From NCBI GenBank assembly GCA_050331295.1, contig JBHJGZ010000001.1:186001-250000 (forward strand): a DNA stretch of 64,000 nucleotides, written 5' to 3'. The notes under the pieces are model-generated. The model made no database searches and was not told the DNA's origin. It was given only the letters and a program-made list of their open reading frames with translations. The position numbers and the translations under genes were made by a program. Below, piece after piece: positions 9,572 through 22,062 of the stretch. Position 1 is the first letter of the stretch; every line of letters begins with the position of its first letter. Source of the stretch: Kuafuiihalomonas sp050331295. GTDB lineage: Bacteria > Myxococcota > Kuafuiibacteriia > Kuafuiibacteriales > Kuafuiibacteriaceae.

Positions 9572-10552
9572 GTGGACAGCGCGCAGAATGCAGTGCTGGG
9601 CAACTTGCTCTCGCCGGTCGTGTTGTCCTTCGTGCTCGGGATGGCGGCGGGCCTGGTGCGGGCGCAGCTCTCGATACCCGAAGCCGTGGGCCGGGGCGTG
9701 GCGATCTACCTCATGTTCGCCATCGGTTTGAAGGGAGGGGTGGCCGTGGCCGAAAGTCCCCTCGATCTCACCCTGGTTTTGACCATTTTGGCCGGGTTGG
9801 CCCTGTCGTTCTTGATGCCTCTGCTCGCGTACCTGTTGTTGCGCTTTACGGCCGGACTCAGCCAGGTGGAGTCGGCGGCGGTGGCGGCGCACTATGGTTC
9901 GATCTCGGTGGTCACGTTCGTGGCGGCTACCCTGTTCCTCGGAGCTCTGGAGGTCACCTACGAAGGCTACCTGGTGGCGGTCCTGGCCCTGATGGAGACG
10001 CCGGCGATCATTTCAGGGGTTTGGCTGGCTCGACGCGGAGACCTCGGGGGTCGGACGGTGTTCTCCGAAGACGTTGTCCGAGAGATCTTCCTGAATGCCA
10101 GCGTGGTCCTTCTGGTGGGCGGCTTTCTGATCGGTTGGGTTTCCGGACCGGCTGGACTGGACAAGGTGGCGCCTTTCTTCAAGGACCCGTTCACCGGGGT
10201 CCTCTGCCTTTTCCTGCTCGATATGGGGCTTTTGGCTTCGCGTCGAATCCGCGAAGCCAGGGTCCTCCGACCATCGATTCTGGCCTTCGGAATCTACATG
10301 CCTCTGGTCGGCGCGAGTTTGGGTCTGGCCCTCGGTGTGGGGGCTGGTCTCAGCCTCGGAGGTGCGACCCTCCTTTCGGTGTTGGCGGCCAGTGCATCCT
10401 ATATTGCGGTTCCCGCGGCCATGCGGCTCGCGCTCCCGCAGGCCAACCCGGCCCTTTCTCTGACCCTTTCCCTCGCCGTGACGTTTCCGTTCAATATCGT
10501 AGTGGGAATCCCATTATACTTTGCGGCCGCCCGCATGGTGTACGGACTGTGA
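9572..10552 (+). CDS. sbtA: sodium-dependent bicarbonate transporter, SbtA family
   Basis: This is a 326-residue integral membrane protein with about ten hydrophobic segments. It starts (M)DSAQNAVLGNLLSPVVLSFVLGMAAGLVRAQL and contains the conserved FAIGLKGGVAVAESP and YGSISVVTFVAA elements of the SbtA (DUF897) family. SbtA imports HCO3- together with Na+ across the inner membrane and is best known from the cyanobacterial CO2-concentrating mechanism. The gene starts with GTG, preceded by an AGAGGTCAGG-like ribosome site. Three bases after its stop begins a PII-like gene (SbtB), so the pair forms the standard regulated module. No RuBisCO or carboxysome gene is in the window; the bicarbonate could feed anaplerotic carboxylases. 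Confidence 0.9.
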   Translation: MDSAQNAVLGNLLSPVVLSFVLGMAAGLVRAQLSIPEAVGRGVAIYLMFAIGLKGGVAVAESPLDLTLVLTILAGLALSFLMPLLAYLLLRFTAGLSQVESAAVAAHYGSISVVTFVAATLFLGALEVTYEGYLVAVLALMETPAIISGVWLARRGDLGGRTVFSEDVVREIFLNASVVLLVGGFLIGWVSGPAGLDKVAPFFKDPFTGVLCLFLLDMGLLASRRIREARVLRPSILAFGIYMPLVGASLGLALGVGAGLSLGGATLLSVLAASASYIAVPAAMRLALPQANPALSLTLSLAVTFPFNIVVGIPLYFAAARMVYGL

Positions 10553-10555
10553 AGC

Positions 10556-10864
10556 ATGGAAACGTTCGCGAAAACCAAAGTCGAAATCGTCACCGAGGCC
10601 ACCGTCATTACGAAGCTCGAACAGCTGGCTCGATCCCTGGGCGTTCGCGGCTATACCATTCTGCCCGTCCTGGCCGGGGAAGGGACCAGCGGCCGCATCG
10701 GCGAGATGGAGCTCTCCAGCGTCATGAGCTCTCGGCTGTTCATGGTCGTGGCGGACGAAATACTTGCGCGCCGCTTCGTCGAGCAGGCCCGGACCTTTCT
10801 GTTCGATTATCGAGCCATCATCGTTTTGAGCGAGGTGGAAGTGCTACGCGGCGACCAGTTCTGA
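10556..10864 (+). CDS. sbtB: PII-like regulatory protein of the bicarbonate transporter (SbtB)
   Basis: This is a 102-residue protein predicted to have the ferredoxin-like PII fold. The first beta-alpha unit is TKVEIVTEATVITKLEQLARSLGVRGYTILPVLAGEG, followed by a T-loop-like SGRIGEMELSSVMSSRLFMVV segment and the C-terminal strand RAIIVLSEVEVL. Directly downstream of sbtA with a 3-base gap, it matches SbtB, which binds adenine nucleotides (including cAMP) and controls SbtA. The C-terminal Cys-Gly-x-x-Gly-Cys loop present in many cyanobacterial SbtB proteins is absent; the chain ends LRGDQF. So the redox-sensitive diphosphatase feature described for some cyanobacterial members is probably missing. 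Confidence 0.87.
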   Translation: METFAKTKVEIVTEATVITKLEQLARSLGVRGYTILPVLAGEGTSGRIGEMELSSVMSSRLFMVVADEILARRFVEQARTFLFDYRAIIVLSEVEVLRGDQF

Positions 10865-10922
10865 GCCGGGCTTGATGCGACGCGGCTTGACCCGATAGTT
10901 CGCTCCCGACACGCCGCTCGAG

Positions 10923-11810
10923 ATGTCTCCCAAGAAGCGCTGCACGGTCCTGGACCGGAGCATGGCGTATGTCGAGGAAGGCTCGGGGGACCCGATCGTA
11001 TTTCTGCACGGGAACCCGACGTCGTCTTTGCTCTGGCGCAAGGTGATGCCGCACCTGGAGGGGTTCGGCCGTTTGCTCGCGCCCGACCTCTTGGGTCACG
11101 GGGACAGCGACAAGCTCCCGGTGTCTGGGCCTGACAGCTATCGCTTCATCGAACATCGGCGCTACCTGGACGAACTTCTTGCGCGCCTCGAAGTGAGGGA
11201 CCGCGTCGTCTTGGTCATTCACGACTGGGGTTCAGCCCTCGGGTTCGATTGGGCTCGCCGCCATCCGGATGCCGTCCAGGGCATCGCGTTCATGGAAGCC
11301 ATTGTCCGACCCCTCGCTTGGGACGAATGGCCCGAGGCCTCTCGGAGCGTATTCGAGGGGTTCCGGTCTCCGGCCGGGGAGAAGATGGTGCTGGAAAAGA
11401 ATGTCTTCGTCGAGAAGGTGCTTCCCGGCTCCATTCTCCGCACCCTGACCGATGAAGAGATGCGTGCCTACCGAAGGCCGTTCGCGAAGCCGGGTGAGGA
11501 CCGACGGCCCACGCTGACCTGGCCCCGAGAGATTCCCATCGATGGTGTGCCCGCGGACGTGCACGAGATCGTCTCCGCGTACAGCCAGTGGCTCACCGCA
11601 CCCGAGTCGCCCCCCAAGTTGTTCGTGAACGCCGAGCCGGGCGCGATCCTGACGGGGAAGCTTCGTGCGTTCGCCCGAACCATGACCCACCTCGAAGAGG
11701 TGACGGTCAAAGGGATCCATTTCGTTCAGGAAGACAGTCCGGATGAGATCGGGCAGGCGGTTCGAGCCTTCGTTCAGCGTCTTCGGACGGAATCTGGCGA
11801 AGATGGCTAA
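10923..11810 (+). CDS. haloalkane dehalogenase, LinB/DmbA-like (HLD-II)
   Basis: This 295-residue alpha/beta hydrolase closely resembles LinB. It hydrolyses carbon-halogen bonds to an alcohol and halide. The catalytic pentad can be read: nucleophile Asp101 in HDWGSALGFDWA, acid Glu125 in FMEAIVRP, base His266 in GIHFVQEDSPDEIG, and halide-stabilising Asn31 (HGNPTSS) and Trp102. These sit at nearly constant offsets from LinB Asp108, Glu132, His272, Asn38 and Trp109. Further matches are VFVEKVLPGSILR and RRPTLTWPREIPI. It is probably cytoplasmic, since no signal peptide is seen. It follows sbtB by 58 bases on the same strand but is probably functionally separate. The natural substrate is unknown; a brominated or chlorinated marine compound is a guess. 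Confidence 0.93.
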   Translation: MSPKKRCTVLDRSMAYVEEGSGDPIVFLHGNPTSSLLWRKVMPHLEGFGRLLAPDLLGHGDSDKLPVSGPDSYRFIEHRRYLDELLARLEVRDRVVLVIHDWGSALGFDWARRHPDAVQGIAFMEAIVRPLAWDEWPEASRSVFEGFRSPAGEKMVLEKNVFVEKVLPGSILRTLTDEEMRAYRRPFAKPGEDRRPTLTWPREIPIDGVPADVHEIVSAYSQWLTAPESPPKLFVNAEPGAILTGKLRAFARTMTHLEEVTVKGIHFVQEDSPDEIGQAVRAFVQRLRTESGEDG

Positions 11811-13915
11811 GGCGCGGCGAAGAGGGCGGTTGCCACCACTTCGGTGGGGGCGTCGATGGGCGCCACCCGGATGCCCGCGTCGGAAATGGCGTAGGCATAG
11901 TCGTCGGCCAAGACGCTTCGACGGACGTACGGGCTGTAGCTGTACCCCCAGGCGTCAGGCTCGGTGAACATGTCGCCCATGGCGATGGCGCCCAGGGGCT
12001 GGATCCCCGTCTCGGCGTTCACCTCGAACAGCCGAAGCTCACTCGAGAACGCGCCGTCGAACCGGTAGTCGGCGGCGGGAATGGCCAGGGTACTCCGGGC
12101 CGGAAAGTAGTTGAACGCCTTGTGGTCGTAGGTGGCCTCCGAAAACGCATCTCCGAGATACGCCACGAACTTCTCGGTGGGGTTGGCGAAGTCGGATACA
12201 TCGAACACGCTCAGCTTGAGACCCCGCGGGAAGTCGGCGTCCGGAAAGCTGGGGTCCGGCACGTGCTCACCGATGGTCAGAAGGTGGTCGTCATCCAGGA
12301 AGTGGATATAGGTCGAAAAGCCAGGAACCTTCAGCTCGCCCACCATCCGCGGGTTCGTGGGGTCCGACAGGTCCAACGTGAACAGCGGGTCGATCCGCTC
12401 GAAAGTGACCAGAAAGCCTCGGTCGCCTTCCATCCTAGCGCTGAAGATCTGTTCGTTGGGGGCCAGGTCGCCGGTCCGTCCGACCTCGGTGAATCCGAAA
12501 TCGTCCTTGCGGAAGACCGTGACGCGGTTCGTGAGGCTGGGGAACGACCCGAGCTCTACGTCGTCGATGTCTCGGTTCGAGAACGTGCGCACGTGGGTCG
12601 CGAGACGGACGTGCCCGGCGTGCTCGTCCATCGAAAACTGGTTCAGGAGTGTTCCGGGCACGCCGAACGAACCTCGGTAGGTCGAGCCGCTCGCTTCCAG
12701 GTCGAACGCGTGCACGTAGGTGTGGGGCGACTCGATCTCCGGCGTGAACCACCAATGGATGCTGGCCAGGTACAGGGTCTCGGTCGACGCGTAGACTTGC
12801 TCCGCGGCGCCGAACACTGAGGTTTGTTGGATGGAGCCGTCTCGGAGATCCAGTGTGGTGAGGGTGGCGAAGCCCAGCGGGACAGGGGCATTGGGCTCGT
12901 GGAATTGGGTGCAGTCCCGCTCGGGGATGATGACGCCTTCGGAATCCTCGACCGAAACGCTCGGCAGGAAGTCGGTGAGGGTGGCCGCCCGGATCCGGTC
13001 GATGTTTTCGGCCAGGAGCTCGTCGAGTGCGTCCTCCCAGGTGTCTTCATCGTTCAAGCCGGCGTGGTCTCCGGGCCAGAATTGCAACTCCGGAGGAAAC
13101 TGGATCGATTCGGCGGAGATGATGCGAACGGCTTCGCCCGTGCGCCGAGAGGACCGATAGTCCCCGTTGAGCAATATCTCAGAGGTGACGGCGAGCCTTT
13201 CGCCACTGGCGTCGATGAGGGTGACCCGGAGGAAGCTCTGTCCGTAGAAGCATCCGAACCCCAGGCAGTCGATGGCGGGTTCGGGCAGGCCCGGCTCCAC
13301 GGTCGGCCCTCCCGGGCCATCGCTTGTAGTCCAGTCGCGGGAGAAGACCACCAGCTGGTCATTTTCGGTCAGAAACATCTCGATGGGCGAGCCGGAGATC
13401 TCGAGGGCGTCCTCCACCTGGAGCGCTTCGGGGGGCCATGTTTGGGCCACGTAGAGGCGTTGGCCGCTGAGCACATAGGTCCGAACGCCATCGGTCTTGA
13501 CGAAGTCTGCTTCGTCGACACCGGCTTCTTGAACGTTGGTGTCGGTGAAATCGGTCGGTGCATCGCGGTCGTTCGTACTGCCCCCCGATGCGGTCTCGGG
13601 AGCGCCGGGGGCCCCCGCGAAGTCGTCTCCCACGCCGGGTGGCACGGGGCCCCCGCGGTTCTGCATCGCATCGAACTGCCGCCGAACCTCGTCGATCAGG
13701 CGATCCTCGATGTACTGCTCGACCGCGTCACATGAATCCATGCGGGTCAGAGCCAGCTTGGCGGTGGAAATCGGGGTCCGGTCGGGCTCGGTTTCGCCGG
13801 CTTCGTCGGTGCAGGAGGAGACGACGGTCAGAGCGCTGAGCGTCAGAACGCAAGGCAACCAGCAGGAGAGAGGGCGGCGGTATCGAAGCCGTGACGGCGG
13901 AGGGGAACGTTTCAT
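11807..13915 (-). CDS. secreted beta-propeller domain lipoprotein
   Basis: This is a 702-residue lipoprotein. After a basic N-terminus and hydrophobic stretch comes the lipobox VVSSC with the lipidated Cys at residue 35. The mature part contains the hallmark NVQEAGVDEADFVKTDG of the beta-propeller family PF09826, followed by repeated blades (for example YVLSGQRLYVA and GFLVTFERIDPLFTLDLSDPTNP). Family members are extracytoplasmic proteins of unknown function found in archaea, Firmicutes and Myxococcota. ATG 13915 is chosen because it gives the signal peptide; the longer frame upstream has none. The 3' end overlaps the convergent dehalogenase gene by 4 bases. A 15-base palindrome lies 28 bases upstream of the start. 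Confidence 0.85.
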   Translation of the reverse strand: MKRSPPPSRLRYRRPLSCWLPCVLTLSALTVVSSCTDEAGETEPDRTPISTAKLALTRMDSCDAVEQYIEDRLIDEVRRQFDAMQNRGGPVPPGVGDDFAGAPGAPETASGGSTNDRDAPTDFTDTNVQEAGVDEADFVKTDGVRTYVLSGQRLYVAQTWPPEALQVEDALEISGSPIEMFLTENDQLVVFSRDWTTSDGPGGPTVEPGLPEPAIDCLGFGCFYGQSFLRVTLIDASGERLAVTSEILLNGDYRSSRRTGEAVRIISAESIQFPPELQFWPGDHAGLNDEDTWEDALDELLAENIDRIRAATLTDFLPSVSVEDSEGVIIPERDCTQFHEPNAPVPLGFATLTTLDLRDGSIQQTSVFGAAEQVYASTETLYLASIHWWFTPEIESPHTYVHAFDLEASGSTYRGSFGVPGTLLNQFSMDEHAGHVRLATHVRTFSNRDIDDVELGSFPSLTNRVTVFRKDDFGFTEVGRTGDLAPNEQIFSARMEGDRGFLVTFERIDPLFTLDLSDPTNPRMVGELKVPGFSTYIHFLDDDHLLTIGEHVPDPSFPDADFPRGLKLSVFDVSDFANPTEKFVAYLGDAFSEATYDHKAFNYFPARSTLAIPAADYRFDGAFSSELRLFEVNAETGIQPLGAIAMGDMFTEPDAWGYSYSPYVRRSVLADDYAYAISDAGIRVAPIDAPTEVVATALFAAP

Positions 13916-13942
13916 GGGATGTCGTCTTTGCGAGCGTTGTGC

Positions 13943-13957
13943 CAGGTCACTGACCTG
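13943..13957. promoter_or_regulatory. 15-base palindrome, candidate operator upstream of the beta-propeller gene
   Basis: CAGGTCA-C-TGACCTG has perfect 7-base arms around one central base. It is located 28-42 bases upstream of ATG 13915, where a dimeric repressor or activator could bind. No cognate regulator is visible, so this is a structural observation only. Confidence 0.4.
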
Positions 13958-14045
13958 CGGGGGAAGCGCCCAGACATCAGAAATTCGGAATCTGCTGAGA
14001 TCGCAACGCAGATTTCCGAGCCGAGTCGGGCCGAAAGCGTTGCGG

Positions 14046-14813
14046 TCATGCCTTGAGCTGGATGACGTAGAAGTACGCCCTGTCCGGATCCCCCAACACC
14101 GCAAAGCGCCCCACGTCGATATCGGTGGGCGGAACGCATACCTCTCCGCCCAAGGCCTCAGCCTCCCGACACGTATCCTCGCATTGCGCCACTGCGAAGT
14201 AGACCATCCAGGCGGGCGGCGCGTCGCCCCAGGCCTCCGTCATGAGCAGAGCGTGTCCGATTTCCGCGCCGGCTGCATTGTGAATCATCGCGAGTTCGGT
14301 GGTTCCGGATGAGCCATCTCGAAACGACCATCCGAAGAGCTCACCGTAAAATGCCTTGAAGCCGGCCATGTCGCGAGTCGCCCGTTCGTTCCAACAGAAC
14401 GTGTTGGGGACGTTGAAGGTCTCGGCGCCCGCAGTCTTAAGCGGCTGCCACATGGCGAACAAGGCACCCTCCGGATCCGTGACGAAATTCATCCTTCCGA
14501 CGTCGAGAACGTCGACGGTGTCGAACATCAACGTACCGCCCAGCGCCTTCGCCTTGGCTTCGGTCGCCTGAATGTCGTCCACGCTGACGTAAGTGTTCCA
14601 AGTCGAAGGAACGTTGGCTTCCAGCATCGCGGGGGACATCTGGCCGATGCCGGCGGCCGACTTCTGATCCTTCATGAAAATGCCGTAGCCTTGGTCACCT
14701 TGGGAGGGTTCGTAGGTCCATCCGAACAGGGCTTCATAGAAGGGTCGAACGCGCTCGATGCTCTTGGCCGACAAGTCCACCCAGTTGAACGTTCCGTGGG
14801 AAAAGGTGGTCAT
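14046..14813 (-). CDS. VOC (glyoxalase/bleomycin-resistance fold) protein with two tandem domains
   Basis: The protein has 255 residues in two vicinal-oxygen-chelate repeats. The first starts HGTFNWVDLSAKSIERVRPFYEALFGWTYE and ends GRMNFVTDPEGALFAMWQP. The second starts NTFCWNERATRDMAGFKAFYGELFGWSF and ends GRFAVLGDPDRAYFYVIQL. This resembles the CFP30B/27-kDa antigen class of two-domain VOC proteins, whose substrates are unknown. ATG 14813 (MTTFSHGTFNW) is the conserved start; an upstream extension would run into the divergent gene's promoter region. It lies divergently from the GNAT-nitrilase gene. Confidence 0.87.
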   Translation of the reverse strand: MTTFSHGTFNWVDLSAKSIERVRPFYEALFGWTYEPSQGDQGYGIFMKDQKSAAGIGQMSPAMLEANVPSTWNTYVSVDDIQATEAKAKALGGTLMFDTVDVLDVGRMNFVTDPEGALFAMWQPLKTAGAETFNVPNTFCWNERATRDMAGFKAFYGELFGWSFRDGSSGTTELAMIHNAAGAEIGHALLMTEAWGDAPPAWMVYFAVAQCEDTCREAEALGGEVCVPPTDIDVGRFAVLGDPDRAYFYVIQLKA

Positions 14814-14944
14814 GTGAAAACCACAGCACGGTGGACGGGAGTGGGCCACCCCCTGTCCCCCATGCCGGCCGTGGAGAATCCCCGCTGACCTCGGTGCGTG
14901 GGTCGGCACTTGCGAAGGTCCGCGCATCTTGCAGGAATCATCGG

Positions 14945-16552
14945 ATGACGCTCGAGACTTTCGAGACCCCCCGGGGCATGGCCCGCCTTCGGATCGCGAC
15001 GCGCGATGATGTTCCCCGGCTGATTGAGCTGAACAAGCTCTGCTTTCCGAGCATGGCGGAGAAGAGCGTCGTCTGGCAAAAGGGCCACCTTCTGAGCCAT
15101 CAACGTTTGTTTCCCGAGGGACAGATCGTGGTGGAGATCCATGGTGAAATCATGGGCGCCGTCGCGACCCTGATCGTCAGTCTGGGCACCGACGACTACC
15201 GTCCGCACACCTACAGCGGCATCACGGATGGAGGCACTTTCTATAACCACGACCCCCAGGGCGACACGCTCTATGGCGCCGATGTTTACGTCCACCCCGA
15301 GGCCCGGGGCCTCGGGGTGGGTCACGCCCTGTACGAGGCACGTCGCCGACTTTGCAGAAACCTCAATCTCCGCCGCATCGTGTGCGGAGGCCGGCTGCAC
15401 AACTTCGGCGAACACGCCGCCCGGATGACCCCGGAGGTTTATGTGCGTGCGGTCGAACGGGGCGACGTCAAGGATATGGTGCTGAGCTTTCAGCTCAGGG
15501 AAGGTTTCGTGATTCGAGGGATTCTTCGAAACTACATCACCGATCCACAGAGTAAGAATCACGCCAGCTTTCTGGAGTGGTTGAATCCGGACTACAAGCC
15601 GATGGACGACCCTTCCCGCCGGAAGGTCCGGGTGGCCGCCGTCCAGTATCAGGTCCGCGGCGTGGCGAGCTTCGAAGAGTTCGCATCTCAGATCGAATAC
15701 TTCGTGGAGAGCGCGTCGGAGTATCGCGCCGACTTCGTCGTGTTTCCCGAGTTCACCAGCATGCAGCTCCTTTCGCAAGACAAGCTCAAGAAGCTCCCCC
15801 CACGGGAAGGTATCGCGCGACTTTGCGACCTGGAAGAGAGCTTTGTCGGGCTCATCAAGGATCTCGCCCATCGATACGGCCTTCACATCATCGCGGGCTC
15901 CCATCCGATGGTGAGAGAAGGCACCATGTACAACGTGTGTCCGATCGTCTTCCCGGACGGTCGCGTCATCTATCAGCCGAAGATCCACATCACGCCGTCC
16001 GAGAAGAGGTTCTGGGGTATCGATGGTGGAAGTGAGCTTTCGGTGATTCCGACCGCCAAGGCACGGGTCGGCGTCTTGGTGTGCTATGATTCGGAGTTTC
16101 CGGAGGCGGCTCGCTACCTGAGCGACAACGGAGCGGAGATACTCTTTGTTCCGTATTGCACCGACGACCGCCAGGGACATGCTCGCGTCCGCTATTGTTG
16201 CCAGGCTCGGGCGATCGAAAATCAGATGTTCGTGGTGACGGCCGGAATCGTGGGGAATCTTCCGAGCGTACCGGCGATGGACATCCACTACGGACAGGCC
16301 GCTATCTTCTCACCCAGCGACTTCGAGTTCGCGCGGGACGGGATTCATGCCCAAGCCGACAGCAACGTGGAAACGATGCTAGTGGCCGATCTGGACATCA
16401 ACGACCTGTATCGGTCGCGATCCGCCGGCAGCGTCACACCTCGATTGGACCGGCGACCCGATCTGTTCGGATTTCATTACCACTTCGACGAGGATCAGCA
16501 CGTGCTGAACCCCGAAGCATCGCTTCCCATCGCGCCGATGGAGGAAAGCTGA
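14945..16552 (+). CDS. GNAT acetyltransferase-carbon-nitrogen hydrolase (nitrilase) fusion
   Basis: This is a two-domain protein of 535 residues. Residues about 10-200 are a GNAT N-acetyltransferase with the acetyl-CoA loop region VYVHPEARGLGVGHALYEARRR. Residues about 226-510 are a nitrilase-superfamily amidase with the full Glu-Lys-Cys triad: E269 in VFPEF, K346 in YQPKIHITPSE and C380 in VLVCYDSEFPEAARYL. This fused family is widespread, but its substrate is not established. The enzyme would hydrolyse a C-N bond (amide or nitrile), while the acetyltransferase half may act on the same metabolite. ATG 14945 precedes the conserved MTLETFETPRG start. The next gene, glgE, lies 174 bases downstream with its own promoter-like element. 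Confidence 0.9.
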   Translation: MTLETFETPRGMARLRIATRDDVPRLIELNKLCFPSMAEKSVVWQKGHLLSHQRLFPEGQIVVEIHGEIMGAVATLIVSLGTDDYRPHTYSGITDGGTFYNHDPQGDTLYGADVYVHPEARGLGVGHALYEARRRLCRNLNLRRIVCGGRLHNFGEHAARMTPEVYVRAVERGDVKDMVLSFQLREGFVIRGILRNYITDPQSKNHASFLEWLNPDYKPMDDPSRRKVRVAAVQYQVRGVASFEEFASQIEYFVESASEYRADFVVFPEFTSMQLLSQDKLKKLPPREGIARLCDLEESFVGLIKDLAHRYGLHIIAGSHPMVREGTMYNVCPIVFPDGRVIYQPKIHITPSEKRFWGIDGGSELSVIPTAKARVGVLVCYDSEFPEAARYLSDNGAEILFVPYCTDDRQGHARVRYCCQARAIENQMFVVTAGIVGNLPSVPAMDIHYGQAAIFSPSDFEFARDGIHAQADSNVETMLVADLDINDLYRSRSAGSVTPRLDRRPDLFGFHYHFDEDQHVLNPEASLPIAPMEES

Positions 16553-16661
16553 TCGGACGTCGGTCCAGGATGTTCGGCGCCATGCGTCAATCCGTCCTGC
16601 ATCTGCTGAAAACATCGCAGGGACGCATGACAGAAAATCCGGAGATGCGGGTGTAGAGGAT

Positions 16662-16678
16662 TTGGCGCACCGTTTGCA
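16662..16678 (+). promoter_or_regulatory. candidate sigma-54 promoter (-24/-12) upstream of glgE
   Basis: TTGGCGCACCGTTTGCA has GG and GC separated by exactly 10 bases. It agrees with the consensus TTGGCACG-N4-TTGCA at 11 of 13 specified positions. Transcription would start near 16689, about 38 bases before the glgE ATG at 16727, on the correct strand and in the intergenic region. Sigma-54 promoters require an enhancer-binding activator, which is not seen in the window. Confidence 0.55.
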
Positions 16679-16726
16679 GACCCAACTTCCGGTTGTCAGC
16701 CTCACAGGTTTCGCTATTGCAAAGTC

Positions 16727-18693
16727 ATGAGCTCAGGTGGTCCCCGAGCGCGCGTCGTGCTGGAGCGTCTCCGCCCTGTCGTCGAGTCCGGCCTCTTCCC
16801 GGTCAAGCGCGTGCAGGGCGAATCGCTCGACGTCTCGGTCGTGGCATTCACCGATGGTCACGACAAGATCGCCGTCGACCTGGTGGTGACCCCGGCTGGA
16901 GCGTCGGAATCGGTTCGACAGCCGATGATCGAGGATCAGAAGGACGTCTTTCAGGCATCCCATCGGTCCGAGCAGCTGGGTTCCTTGACCCTGTGGGTCG
17001 AAGGCTGGGTCGACCACTGGGAAACCTGGCGCAGTGGCACTTTGAAGAAGGCGCACGCCGGGCTCGACATCGGCCTGGAGCTCCGAGACGGACGGGCCTT
17101 GCTCGCCGCCGCAAAATCAGGGGCCGATGCTCCGGCCCGGATGCTCCTCGAGCAGGCCGAGTTGCGTTTGGCCGCACCCGATGCACCGCGTGTGCTGGAT
17201 GAGATCCTGAGTGAAGACCTTTCACGCGCCATGCGACGATACGCACCACGGGCCGAGGTCACCCGAAGCGCGAGCCTCACGGTGTGGGTCGAGCCGCTCA
17301 GGGCACGATTTACCGCATGGTACGAGTTTTTTCCCCGCAGCGCATCGCCGGACCCCAGTCGTCCTGGTACCCTGCAAGATGCCCTGCATCGGCTCGAGTA
17401 CGTGGCGCAGATGGGGTTCGATACGGTTTATTTTCCGCCCATCCATCCGATCGGGCGCATCCACCGCAAGGGCAAGAACAACGCCCGAACGGCGGAAGAC
17501 GGGGACACCGGAAGTCCATGGGCCATCGGTGCGGAAGAGGGTGGCCACACCGCGATCCATCCAGACCTCGGCACGTTCGAGGACTTCGACGCGCTGGTTC
17601 GAAGAGCTCGTGACCTCGGGCTGGAGGTGGCGCTGGACATCGCCTTCCAGTGCGCACCCGACCATCCCTGGGTACGTGAGCATCCCAACTGGTTTCGGCA
17701 GCGCGCCGACGGCTCCATCCAGTACGCCGAGAATCCGCCCAAGAAATACGAGGACATCTATCCTTTGGACTTCGAGACCGACGATTGGGAGGGTCTGTGG
17801 CACGGTCTTCGGGACGTCTTTCTGTTCTGGATGGAGCGGGGGGTTCACACGTTCAGAGTCGATAACCCCCACACCAAGGCGTTTTCGTTTTGGACGTGGG
17901 TGGTCCCGGAGCTGAAGAAGCATGCTCCGGAGCTGGTGCTTCTCTCCGAGGCGTTCGCTCGACCCAACATCGCCCGAAGATTGGCGAAAGTGGGCTTCAC
18001 ACAGTCCTACAGCTACTTTCCGTGGAAAAACGGGCGATACGAGATCGAAACCTACTTCAAGGAGCTCGCGTCACCGGAGTCACTGGATTACTTCCGTCCC
18101 TCGTGCTGGGTGAATACGCCCGACATCTTGAACGAGTATCTCCAAGCTGGCGGGCGTGCCGGCGCAACGGTGCGCGCAGTCCTGGCCGCCACGTTGTCCG
18201 CCAGCTACGGCGTGTACGGTCCGGTCTTCGAGTTGGGGGTGAGTGAGCCGCGCGAGCCGGGTTCTGAGGAGTACCGCGACTCCGAGAAATACCAGGTTCG
18301 ACACTGGGACTTGGATGCGTCCCACTCCCTCGCGCCGCTGCTGCGCCAACTCAACGCGATTCGTCGGTCGAATTCCGCGCTACAAACCGACCGCGGGCTG
18401 GAGTTCTTGCCGTCCACGCACCCGGGCATCGTGGCCTTCGTGAAGCGAGATGCGGCCTCCACCATTGCGGTGGTGGTGAACGTCGACCCCCATCAGCCCT
18501 TGGAGTCTGAAGTGGAGTTTCCGGTCGACCCGCTCTCGACCCGACCGTTTCAAGTGCATGATCTCCTGAGCGATGAGCGGTTCGTTTGGACCGGTCCTCG
18601 ACATCGTCTTCGGCTCGACCCTGCATCGATGCCAGCCAAGATCTTGCGGATGCGTGCATACGCCCGGACTGAATCGGATTTCGATTATTTTCA

Positions 18694-18697
<4 letters not shown>
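16727..18697 (+). CDS. glgE: alpha-1,4-glucan:maltose-1-phosphate maltosyltransferase
   Basis: GlgE (656 residues, GH13 subfamily 3) transfers maltose from alpha-maltose-1-phosphate onto the non-reducing end of alpha-glucans. An N-terminal beta-sandwich region (DUF3416-like, residues about 1-190) precedes the catalytic barrel. The barrel shows FDTVYFPPIHPIGRIHRKGKNN, WFRQRADGSIQYAENPPKKYEDIYPLDF, the nucleophile Asp in VDNPHTKAF and the acid Glu in LLSEAFARP. It is the first gene of a four-gene operon; its TGA overlaps the ATG of treS-pep2 (ATGA). The donor is made by the maltokinase domain of the next gene, so the pathway trehalose to maltose to maltose-1-phosphate to glucan is complete with glgB. 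The ribosome site is weak. Confidence 0.95.
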
Positions 18698-22059
<3,362 letters not shown>

Positions 22060-22062
22060 CCC

